From assembly GCA_015232335.1 (NCBI GenBank), contig JADFZV010000003.1, positions 83,842 through 147,841 of the forward strand: 64,000 bases of DNA. Reading direction: 5' to 3'. A program made the position numbers and the translations under genes. Positions within the stretch are counted from its first letter, which is position 1. The number at the start of each line of letters is the position of its first letter. Below the pieces are notes generated by a model. The model saw nothing but the letters and a program-made list of their open reading frames with translations, had not been told where the DNA came from and made no database searches. The DNA is from Alphaproteobacteria bacterium (GTDB taxonomy: Bacteria; Pseudomonadota; Alphaproteobacteria; Rhodospirillales; WMHbin7). Below, in pieces: positions 30,780 through 42,709 of the stretch.

Positions 30780-32057
30780 TTACACTACCAGCACCGGAGC
30801 GAAACCGCCGCCTTCTGTCCTGAAATTGGTGGTCTGGCCCTGATAGAGCCGGGCGGCCATCAGCAACAGCTTGCCGTCATAGGTGTAAAGGCGGATATCC
30901 GATTTCATGCGGGCCGCCACGCCATCGACCATGACGCCGCGCTCGGAAGGCGGCGCCACTTCCTGCGCCACATAGGAGGCCCCGGCCAGAACGTCTTCCC
31001 AGGCCCGTTTCGTGATTTTATCGCCGCGATAAGCCGCCTTTCCGGCATGTCCCGAGCCCGGTTTGAAGAACCAGCGCTTGCGCGAAGCCCAAAGTTCGCC
31101 AGCATTTTCAGGAGACACCAGAACCGTCTTGGGAACATGCCGGGCGATGATTTCGCCGTCTGCAAAATCGGCCCCCATTTCCCTTAAAGCCTGAGCATCA
31201 CTGAGAAGAGCCAGGTGCCTCTTGTCAGCCAGAAGGGCATGTGTGCGCGGGCTTGGCGTCACCACGACGGCACCGGCCATATAAGCTTCCCGCAACGCCT
31301 TGTGCCCCGGTTCATCCAGGGAAAAATCGACCAGACGGTTATAGACGAGATCGAGCGCCGTTCCCTGGCACCAAAGGCGCCCGTCTTGCCAAGCCAGTTC
31401 CGCCGGATCGGCAATGAATGCCTTGATGCCCACCTTTTCAAGGGCAACTTTCGCCAGTTCGAACTCGGGCAGCAGATACTGGTTCGAAGGATCGTCATCG
31501 ACAATGGCCAGGGATGACAAAGGCATGTCACCTTTCTGCAGGCGATGCTCGTTTTGGAATATCTCGATGAAGGTTTCGTCAAGACGCTCCGGCCTGGGAA
31601 AGCGAAGCAGAGACGCCGACGATTCGTCGCAGCAGGCCTCGGCCACCTCCAGCAGGGCCTGATTGAGATAGGCCCCCCCGGCATTGGTGTTGATCTCGAT
31701 CAGCCGCGGCCCTTCGGCGCCGATATGAAAATCATAGCCCATGAAAACACTGCGCACGCCAAAGTCGGGCTGCGCCGCCTGGGGCGCTCCCGCCAAGGCT
31801 TGCGCTATCCAGGCAGGAAGCCTGCCCACGCGTTCGATGGCCCGCACCAGTTCGGCCATCAGATCGGCATCATCCTTGGTGACGAAGACGGGTGTTCGCG
31901 AAAAAAGATGCGGCCTGCTTTCCAGAACCATCTGACCGAATCCGGAAAGCCCCCGGCGCCGGTCGAGACAAGCCGTCAGATCCGTCTCGGCCACCGCCCG
32001 GCACAGGCATTCCAGATTCAACCGCTCGGCATTCTCGCGCAAAGTCAGGCACTCCAT
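30780..32057 (-). CDS. Putative ATP-grasp enzyme
   Basis: The 425-residue protein shows ATP-grasp-like features. IEINTNAGGAYLNQALLE matches the metal-binding Asn/Glu region. A later region reads KRWFFKPGSGHAGKAAYRGDK (ATP-binding Lys and glycine loop) and AGASYVAQEVAPPSER. The order of these parts suggests a permuted or two-part ATP-grasp, as in glutathionylspermidine-synthase-like enzymes. Substrates are unknown. Its start overlaps the end of the upstream gene by 13 bases, so the two are probably translated together. It may join a peptide or amino acid to a metabolite. Confidence 0.65.
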   Translation of the reverse strand: MECLTLRENAERLNLECLCRAVAETDLTACLDRRRGLSGFGQMVLESRPHLFSRTPVFVTKDDADLMAELVRAIERVGRLPAWIAQALAGAPQAAQPDFGVRSVFMGYDFHIGAEGPRLIEINTNAGGAYLNQALLEVAEACCDESSASLLRFPRPERLDETFIEIFQNEHRLQKGDMPLSSLAIVDDDPSNQYLLPEFELAKVALEKVGIKAFIADPAELAWQDGRLWCQGTALDLVYNRLVDFSLDEPGHKALREAYMAGAVVVTPSPRTHALLADKRHLALLSDAQALREMGADFADGEIIARHVPKTVLVSPENAGELWASRKRWFFKPGSGHAGKAAYRGDKITKRAWEDVLAGASYVAQEVAPPSERGVMVDGVAARMKSDIRLYTYDGKLLLMAARLYQGQTTNFRTEGGGFAPVLVV

Positions 32058-32728
32058 ATCCAGGCCCCCACATCCAGGAGCAGCCCCCTATATGGGGCAA
32101 GCTCCCCCACGGGCGCCAGAGGCCATTTCCAGTTATTATGAGGCGGCTCAAGTCCGCAAGCCTCGGGTAAGGCCTGTTCCCGGGCGATTTCGCGACCCAT
32201 TTCATCATGCTCAAGGCGCATTGTCTCGGTAATCAGAACCCGGGTTCCCGTACTGTTTCGAAGGCCATCGAGATGCGAAACAACCTTTTTGTCGCCGTCC
32301 ACCATCAAAGCCAACTGTCCGGCCAAATTCAGGCTGACCAACAGATCGGGCATGGGAACAAGATTTTTCCAAAAATCCTTGGCGCCGATATCGGTCGTCA
32401 ACAATTCGACATTGGAATGGCGCCTTCCCATCCGGCGGGCCGGGGCGGGGTGATGCAGATCGACCAGAACGACATGGGCGAATTGGCAGCATAACTCCTC
32501 AATCGGAACGTCCAGAAGCAGGCCGGACCCCAGAATTACGGCGCGATCACGCCCGGAACAACGCAGGATTGCTTCCAGGATTGCGGATCGGCTGGCAGCC
32601 AGATGAGGCTCCCAAGCAGCTTGATGGCGATGAAACCGCGACAGAATTGCCGCCTGTTCACGCACGGCAGGCCAGCTTTGCGGTCTGAAGGGCGCTTCGA
32701 ACAAGCAGAAAAGGATTTCTGGAAGCAT
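32045..32728 (-). CDS. Hypothetical Rossmann-like protein (possible methyltransferase)
   Basis: I do not recognise a named family. RAVILGSGLLLDVPIEELC followed 15 residues later by VVLVDLHHP looks like the nucleotide-binding start of an SAM-dependent methyltransferase. NVELLTTDI is a possible adenine-binding strand and LLVSLNLAGQLAL a possible post-motif strand. The 227-residue size fits. It overlaps the ATP-grasp gene by 13 bases. The intergenic palindromic element (32750-32891) lies just upstream of its start. Confidence 0.65.
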   Translation of the reverse strand: MLPEILFCLFEAPFRPQSWPAVREQAAILSRFHRHQAAWEPHLAASRSAILEAILRCSGRDRAVILGSGLLLDVPIEELCCQFAHVVLVDLHHPAPARRMGRRHSNVELLTTDIGAKDFWKNLVPMPDLLVSLNLAGQLALMVDGDKKVVSHLDGLRNSTGTRVLITETMRLEHDEMGREIAREQALPEACGLEPPHNNWKWPLAPVGELAPYRGLLLDVGAWIWSA

Positions 32729-32939
32729 GAGAGCCGTTTACACTTTCTTCTAGAGCAGGTCGCCTGAAATCGAAGCCGTTAAACGGCTTCGCTTGAAGGC
32801 GTGAATCTGCTCTAGCAATATGTTTTGGCGAACGATTCACGTTTAACTTCGGGTCACCGAGGTGACTCGCAGTTAAACGATCGTGCGCTGGGGCAAATAA
32901 TGACATAATGCCGCCGCATTTTAACGCGATTACAGAGTT
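32729..32939. other. Divergent intergenic region occupied mainly by a repeat element
   Basis: Of these 211 bases, 142 (32750-32891) are palindromic element copy B. Only about 20 bases remain on the left and 48 on the right, so promoters of the divergent genes must sit inside or at the edge of the element. Confidence 0.7.
32750..32891 (-). repeat. 142-bp palindromic repeat element, copy B (intergenic)
   Basis: This is the reverse complement of copy A (20238-20379), with about 15 substitutions and no indels. Both hairpins are kept. On the minus strand the frame equivalent to that used in fau is also open through the whole element (P-A-H-D-R to R-R-P-A-L). Confidence 0.9.
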
Positions 32940-33500
32940 ATGAAACAATTCGCCGCCCTTTTTCTGGTTCTGCTGTTTCTGGTGCCCGGGCCCGCCCCCG
33001 CCAGGGATGTGCAAACGCAGCCTGTTGCCATCAGCGGCGCCAAGGCGTCCCAGGTCTTTCCGCTTAGGAAAATCGATTGGCGACATATTCTTACCGGAGA
33101 AATCAACTCCCAGGGTCAGGCCACCGGTTTTCACTATGCGGGCGTCGATTTCGTTCCCCGTTCCGCCCGTGTCGTCAAGGCGGGACAGCCGGATGCCAAC
33201 GGAATCGTCAAGGCCGAGGTGGAGATTTTCGAACCCAAAAGCGGGCGTTGGCTTGCCAAAAAAAGCGGATCTACCCTGTTTCCTGCCGATTGGACACGCA
33301 ACCAGTTGGAAAAGGAAGTCTTGGCGGCCTATGATAACGCCACACTGACCCGCCCGCTCGAAGGCGAGGCCTGGAGCTGGCGTGGCCGGGCACCTTCCGG
33401 CGTCCTGATCCAAGGCGTGGTTGACAAGGATGGAGACGTTCGAACCGCCTATCCCATCCGCGAACCGGGAAAACCCAAAGCGCCTCTGTCCAATCCCTAG
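32940..33500 (+). CDS. Secreted EndoU-type nuclease-like protein
   Basis: A signal peptide (residues 1-21; ALFLVLLFLVPGPAPA) is followed by a domain that fits bacterial EndoU (XendoU/CdiA-CT) RNases. H49 (WRHILTGEIN) and H65 (ATGFHYAG) are the two catalytic histidines. K107 or K108 is the likely catalytic Lys. The FP-x-x-W stretch (TLFPADWT) and the C-terminal T-A-Y-P (170-172) match the family. At 186 residues it is a free-standing secreted enzyme without toxin-delivery domains. No immunity gene is evident next to it. It may act on RNA in the periplasm or outside the cell; that is inference. Confidence 0.8.
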   Translation: MKQFAALFLVLLFLVPGPAPARDVQTQPVAISGAKASQVFPLRKIDWRHILTGEINSQGQATGFHYAGVDFVPRSARVVKAGQPDANGIVKAEVEIFEPKSGRWLAKKSGSTLFPADWTRNQLEKEVLAAYDNATLTRPLEGEAWSWRGRAPSGVLIQGVVDKDGDVRTAYPIREPGKPKAPLSNP

Positions 33501-33580
33501 AAATCACTCTAGAATGTGATCGATTGAACAACGGGCACCGGAGCCATAGGGTCTGGCCGGTGTCTCAATAGGGGAGCTTG

Positions 33581-38089
<4,509 letters not shown>

Positions 38090-38872
38090 CTATATCGCCA
38101 AGCCCTTCAGCCCGCCCATCGTGGAAGCCCGTATCCGCAATCACCTGATGCTGAGAGAAGCCAGGCTTCTTTTGAAGAATCAGAATACGACGCTGGAACG
38201 CAAGGTGGCGGAACGGACGTATGAATTGGCCCAGGTCCGCGATGCCACCATCCTGGCCATGGCAAGCCTGGCCGAAACCAGGGACAACGAAACCGGCAAC
38301 CATATCCGTCGCACGCAGAACTTCATCCGTTCGCTGGCCGTCGCGTTGAAGGGATATCCGCGCTTTGCGGCCCAATTGGATGACGAAACCATCGACCTGC
38401 TTTACAAATCTGCCCCGCTTCACGATATCGGCAAGGTAGGCATTCCCGACTCCATTCTGCTAAAGCCCGGCCCCCTGACGGCGGACGAATTCGAGGTCAT
38501 GAAGCGCCATACCTTGATCGGGCGCGATGCCATTCTGGCCGCCGAGAGCAAGTTGGACTCCGCCAATTCATTTCTGGCCCTGGCCCGCGATATCGCCGTC
38601 TCACATCATGAAAAATGGGATGGCAGCGGCTATCCCCAGGGACTTTCCGGCGAGGCCATTCCCCTCTCGGCCCGCTTGATGGCCGTTGCCGACGTCTATG
38701 ACGCCTTGATTTCAAAGCGCGCCTACAAGCCAGCTTTCACGCACGAAAAGTCCATGAGCATCATCGCCGAAGGCAAGGGCCGCCATTTCGATCCCGACGC
38801 CACCGACGCTTTCTTGTCCATCGCCAATGAAGTCCACCATTTCGCCAACGCTTTCAGCGACGAGGGCCATTC

Positions 38873-39889
38873 ATGAGACGCCTTTTCTTCTGTTTTATTC
38901 TCTCGCTGCCGATCTGGCTGTCCAGCACGGCACAGGCCGCCATTCTCGACGAGGTGCGCGAACGAGGCCAGGTGCGTTGCGGGGTGCATACCGGCATTGC
39001 GGGATTCGCCTCGCAGGACTCCAGCGGAACCTGGCGAGGTCTTGACGCCGATTTCTGCCGCGCCGTGGCTGCTGCCGTCCTGGGAGACGCCAAGCGCGTT
39101 CAATTCTTTCCGGTTTCCGTCAAGGACGGCATCGAGCATCTGCAATCTTCCAAAGTCGATCTTCTGGCTCGCAACCTGACCCAGACACTAAAGCGCGACA
39201 CGCTGGAAGGACTGACCTTCGCAGGCATCAATTATTATGACGGCCAAGGGCTTCTGGTCCGCAAATCGCTGGGGGCTCGGACCATCCGCAATTTGAATGA
39301 CGCCGCCATCTGCGTTCAGCCAGCCAGCACATCCGAACGCAATCTCGAAGACTTCATGCAGGGACTGAAGGTCGGCTACCGCAAGGTCAGCGTGGCGAAC
39401 GCCCAGGAGATGGTGGCCGCCTATCTGGGGGGGCGCTGTGACGTCATGACCAGCGACTATACCCAGTTGGCCATTTTGAAGCAGACGTCGCTGTCCAATC
39501 CAGAGGAGCATGTGCTGTTTCGCGAGCGCCTGTCCAAGGAACCGCTGGGCCCCCTGGTTCGCAAGGGCGACGAAGGCTGGTTCAAGATCGTCAAATGGAC
39601 GCTTTATGCTTTGATGGCCGCCGAGGAGATGGAAATCACCCAGGCCAATGCCGATGAAAAGCGCAAATCCACCATGAATAATGTCCGTCGTTTCATGGGT
39701 GTCGAGCCGGGACTGGGCAAGGCTCTTGGCCTTTCCGACCAATGGGCCTTCGACATCATCCGCCAGGTGGGAAATTACGGCCAGAGCTTCGAGCGCAATC
39801 TGGGCAAGGGCAGCGTGATCGGCATCGAACGCGGACTGAACGAGCTTTGGACCAAGGGGGGATTGATGTACGCCCCCCCCTTCCAATGA
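38873..39889 (+). CDS. Amino-acid ABC transporter substrate-binding protein (orphan)
   Basis: A signal peptide (1-22; FFCFILSLPIWLSSTAQA) precedes a type II periplasmic binding fold of the general L-amino-acid (AapJ) type: VRERGQVRCGVHTGIAGFA, GLDADFCRAVAAAVLGDA, LTFAGINYYDGQGLLVRK and GRCDVMTSDYTQLA. The 338-residue length fits AapJ. No permease or ATPase follows. It overlaps the HD-GYP regulator by four bases, so it is co-expressed with the kinase pair. It may feed ligand information to the kinase sensor; that is inference. Confidence 0.9.
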   Translation: MRRLFFCFILSLPIWLSSTAQAAILDEVRERGQVRCGVHTGIAGFASQDSSGTWRGLDADFCRAVAAAVLGDAKRVQFFPVSVKDGIEHLQSSKVDLLARNLTQTLKRDTLEGLTFAGINYYDGQGLLVRKSLGARTIRNLNDAAICVQPASTSERNLEDFMQGLKVGYRKVSVANAQEMVAAYLGGRCDVMTSDYTQLAILKQTSLSNPEEHVLFRERLSKEPLGPLVRKGDEGWFKIVKWTLYALMAAEEMEITQANADEKRKSTMNNVRRFMGVEPGLGKALGLSDQWAFDIIRQVGNYGQSFERNLGKGSVIGIERGLNELWTKGGLMYAPPFQ

Positions 39890-39896
39890 TTGCTGC

Positions 39897-40802
39897 CTAA
39901 ATTTCGTCTTCGCCCCAGACCAGGCCTTCGCGGCCTTGCCAATAGCCATCGACAAAGGGAACGTCGCCGCAGACTGTGCGCAACGTAGCAGCCGCCTCGT
40001 CAGGCGAAATCCGCTCATCGATGGCATCACGCCAAATCTTGGCAATGGCGACCATATCGGTTTTCTGGGGTGAAAGGCGCACCCGACCAATGCCGATCTC
40101 CCTCAATTCGGGAAGCTTGGCGGCCAGATTGACATAGCCGTGCGACATGGTCTCGGTGCCGTTGACGACCAGGATATTGCGCCCATCCAGAGTTTCCACG
40201 GGCTTTCCGTCGGCATCGCTTTCGCAGACATACTGGCAGGAATCCTTGGCCAGACCATGGGCGCGGGCATGATAGCAGCGCGCCGATACGGAGAGCGGCA
40301 GACGACCGAAAGCGATCATCTCCAATTCGACGCAGCCCTTGGCGCAAGATAGCAGCCGCGCCGCCTGCGATGACAGCTCGACATGCAGACAGGCACGCAC
40401 GGCGCCAAGACCGGCAAAAACCTTCAGCGTGTCCTCGTTGAACAGATTGATATAGGGGCCGACCACGAAGGGCTGGCCCTTCACGGCAGGAACGCCCGCC
40501 ACATCGTTGATCTCGACCAGCAGGCCACTTTCAGTGGCTCCCTCCAGGGCTTCCATCTCGCGCTTGCTGGTCACCAGGGCCAGCGTTGAAAGCACAACCT
40601 CTTTGCCCGCCTTTTGAAGGCGCTCGGCCACTTCGGGAATCATCGGATCGAAGAAGGGCGAGCGCTTTGAGCAGACCACCTCGCCCAGATGCACCGTATC
40701 GACCGGAGCCTCGTCGGCTAGGCGGAAATAGAAATCGCGTCTTTGTTCGGGCGTCCAGTGGAAGAGGAGCGGCCCGATGGAAATTTTCAAGGATGAGGTC
40801 AT
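39897..40802 (-). CDS. ubiV: Oxygen-independent ubiquinone hydroxylase subunit UbiV (U32 family)
   Basis: UbiV forms a complex with UbiU that hydroxylates ubiquinone precursors without O2, using prephenate as oxygen donor. Four Cys for a 4Fe-4S cluster are visible: C44 (VVCSKR), C176, C189 and C193 (RCYHARAHGLAKDSCQYVC), with the same 13- and 4-residue spacing as E. coli UbiV. I use the ATG at 40802, which overlaps the ubiU stop by four bases; an in-frame TTG lies at 40808. Confidence 0.94.
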   Translation of the reverse strand: MTSSLKISIGPLLFHWTPEQRRDFYFRLADEAPVDTVHLGEVVCSKRSPFFDPMIPEVAERLQKAGKEVVLSTLALVTSKREMEALEGATESGLLVEINDVAGVPAVKGQPFVVGPYINLFNEDTLKVFAGLGAVRACLHVELSSQAARLLSCAKGCVELEMIAFGRLPLSVSARCYHARAHGLAKDSCQYVCESDADGKPVETLDGRNILVVNGTETMSHGYVNLAAKLPELREIGIGRVRLSPQKTDMVAIAKIWRDAIDERISPDEAAATLRTVCGDVPFVDGYWQGREGLVWGEDEI

Positions 40803-41797
40803 CGCCAACTCTTCTTATAGGCACCGGTGGTCTGGCGCCCGCCCTCGGAATGGGCGGCAAGCGCGTTGGCGGCATGCTGGGACTGATGGCCGAAGGCAAG
40901 CGCATCGATGGCCTTCCTGAAGGTGCCCACCACCTCGGCGACATAGGCGCGTCCGCGCTGGCGCCCCTCGATCTTCAAGGCGGTGATACCGGCCGCTTTC
41001 AATTGCGGCAGAATGTCCAACGTGTTCAGGCTGACCGGGTCCTCGAACAGGTACGAGGTTTTGCCATCCGCCACGAAGCGGCCCTTGCAGGGCGTGGGAT
41101 AGCCCGCAGGCTCGTTCTTCTCAAAACTGTTGATGGTGATGCCGCCCAGGCGCGAGAGAAGCTTGCCGCCCTCCTCGTCGTAACGCACATGGCTGGCCGG
41201 GGCGCAAGCCCCCTGGCTGTTGGGCGAGGTGCCGGTAAGATAAGAAGACAGGGCGCAACGCCCCTCGGCCATCACGCACAGACCACCGAAGGCGAAGACC
41301 TCGGTCTCGACGCACGCCTCGCGGGTCAGCCTTGCGATCTCGTCCACCGTCAGCACCCGAGGCAGCACCACGCGCTTCACGTCGAAGCGGTCACGATAAA
41401 AGCCGATGGCCTCGGCATTCGAGGCCGCCGCCTGAACCGACAGATGCAAACGCTGATCGGGATGAGTCTTGTGGGCATAATCCAAGAGGCCGATATCGGC
41501 CAGGATGATGGCGTCGGCGCCCAGGTCGTGCGCGTCATCGACCGCCAGATGCCAGGGTTGGGCATTGCCCGCCTTGGGAAAGGTGTTGATGGCCACCAGC
41601 ACCTTGCGCCCCTTGCCATGGGCATAGGCGATGCCTTCTCTCATTTCGCGCCGGTCGAAATTAAGACCCGGAAAATTGCGGGCGTTGGTTTCGTCGCGAA
41701 AGCCGCAATAGACCGTGTCGGCCCCGGCATCGACGGCGGCGCGCAGGGCTGCGGGCGTTCCCGCCGGACAGACCAGTTCGAGATAGGGCACACTCAT
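40799..41797 (-). CDS. ubiU: Oxygen-independent ubiquinone hydroxylase subunit UbiU (U32 family)
   Basis: UbiU is the partner of UbiV in anaerobic ubiquinone synthesis. The cluster Cys are C174 and C181 (GGLCVMAEGRC), C198 (QGACAPASH) and C237 (PTPCKGRF), matching the spacing of the E. coli protein (7, 17, 39). The N-terminal ELVCPAGTPAALRAAVDAGAD and the motif LKIEGRQRGRAYV are typical of U32 proteins. It overlaps ubiT and ubiV by four bases on each side. Confidence 0.95.
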   Translation of the reverse strand: MSVPYLELVCPAGTPAALRAAVDAGADTVYCGFRDETNARNFPGLNFDRREMREGIAYAHGKGRKVLVAINTFPKAGNAQPWHLAVDDAHDLGADAIILADIGLLDYAHKTHPDQRLHLSVQAAASNAEAIGFYRDRFDVKRVVLPRVLTVDEIARLTREACVETEVFAFGGLCVMAEGRCALSSYLTGTSPNSQGACAPASHVRYDEEGGKLLSRLGGITINSFEKNEPAGYPTPCKGRFVADGKTSYLFEDPVSLNTLDILPQLKAAGITALKIEGRQRGRAYVAEVVGTFRKAIDALAFGHQSQHAANALAAHSEGGRQTTGAYKKSWR

Positions 41798-42477
41798 GCC
41801 GGGGACGCTTCCTTGGCCCGGCTCGCGCGCGATTCCAGCTTTGACAAGCGGCTTTTCAGCGCCGCCACTTCCTGGCGCAGCGCCTCGGCCTCGGCTTCGG
41901 GATCATGGCGTCCATGCGCCATGGCATGCAGGGCCTGCAGACTCTCGCCCGCCTTGGCGGCCAGACGCTTGGCGGCATCGTCGGCCAGACCGATCAGACG
42001 TGCCGCCGTGGGGGCAAAAGGCCCCAGAAAGGCCAGCACATCATCCAGCAGCGAGATTTCCTCTCCGTCCAGCGTGTTGCGCAGCGCCACGATCAGGGCG
42101 GTGTCGCCGGTTACCGACAGATCGCGGGTGAAGAACAGGCTGTCGCCGTCGATACGCCCCTCCATCAGATCGATCAGGGCGGCCAGCCTGCCCGAGATGG
42201 TGGCCTGGGCCTCGTCGTCTTCCTGGGCCAGCATCAGGCGCACCGGGGCATCGCCTTCGGAGATATCTATCAGGAAACGGTGCTTGGCATCTCTGGGCTC
42301 GATGATGATCCGGGCGGGTGCCAGTTCGGCCAGCCGCTCGATCAAGCGCGGATGGCGCCGCAGGGCCAGGCGCATGGCAAGCCCCAGCAAAGGCTCCAAT
42401 GCCTGGGGCGGCATGGGGCGCAAGGCCAGACCGGCCAAACGGGCCGGAAGTTCAAGATGGCGGGTAGTCGTGGGCAT
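41794..42477 (-). CDS. ubiT: Ubiquinone biosynthesis accessory protein UbiT (SCP2 domain)
   Basis: UbiT is an SCP2-type lipid-binding protein needed for oxygen-independent ubiquinone synthesis. The 227-residue protein shows FLIDISEGDAPVRLML, ATISGRLAALIDLMEGRIDGDSLFFTRDLSVTGDTAL, and a C-terminal coiled-coil tail (about 190-220). It is first in the ubiT-ubiU-ubiV operon. A 12-bp palindrome ATATCCGGATAT lies at 42483-42494, just before the start codon. No FNR box is visible. Confidence 0.92.
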   Translation of the reverse strand: MPTTTRHLELPARLAGLALRPMPPQALEPLLGLAMRLALRRHPRLIERLAELAPARIIIEPRDAKHRFLIDISEGDAPVRLMLAQEDDEAQATISGRLAALIDLMEGRIDGDSLFFTRDLSVTGDTALIVALRNTLDGEEISLLDDVLAFLGPFAPTAARLIGLADDAAKRLAAKAGESLQALHAMAHGRHDPEAEAEALRQEVAALKSRLSKLESRASRAKEASPA

Positions 42478-42533
42478 GGCTCATATCCGGATATACTGAT
42501 TCGCCCGACTTTGCACCCGGGGGCCGGTCCGCG

Positions 42534-42698
42534 TCAACCACGGCGGACCCACAGGGCAAGGCCCAGGAACAATCCCGCCCCCGAACCCCAGATCAGGGCG
42601 CTGCCCGGCATATTCAGCATGGGAACAAGGGCATAAGCCAAGGCCAGGACCGCCCAGACGGCGGAAATCAGCCCCAATAGAAGAACATCCTGCGACAT
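42534..42698 (-). CDS. Small two-helix membrane protein at the end of the oxidase cluster
   Basis: The 54-residue protein has two hydrophobic helices (LLLGLISAVWAVLALAYALV and GSALIWGSGAGLFLGLALWV) and ends in Arg-Arg-Gly. It starts 11 bases after the oxidase subunit I stop, with a GAGAAACAAC stretch before the ATG. It may be a small oxidase subunit; no family is recognised. Confidence 0.65.
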   Translation of the reverse strand: MSQDVLLLGLISAVWAVLALAYALVPMLNMPGSALIWGSGAGLFLGLALWVRRG

Positions 42699-42709
42699 GT
42701 TGTTTCTCC

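Noticed and set aside
40586..42499. Open frame of 637 codons on the + strand opposite ubiTUV
   Set aside because: It is antisense to three clear, motif-complete genes. Long antisense frames are common in GC-rich genomes because of third-position G/C bias.
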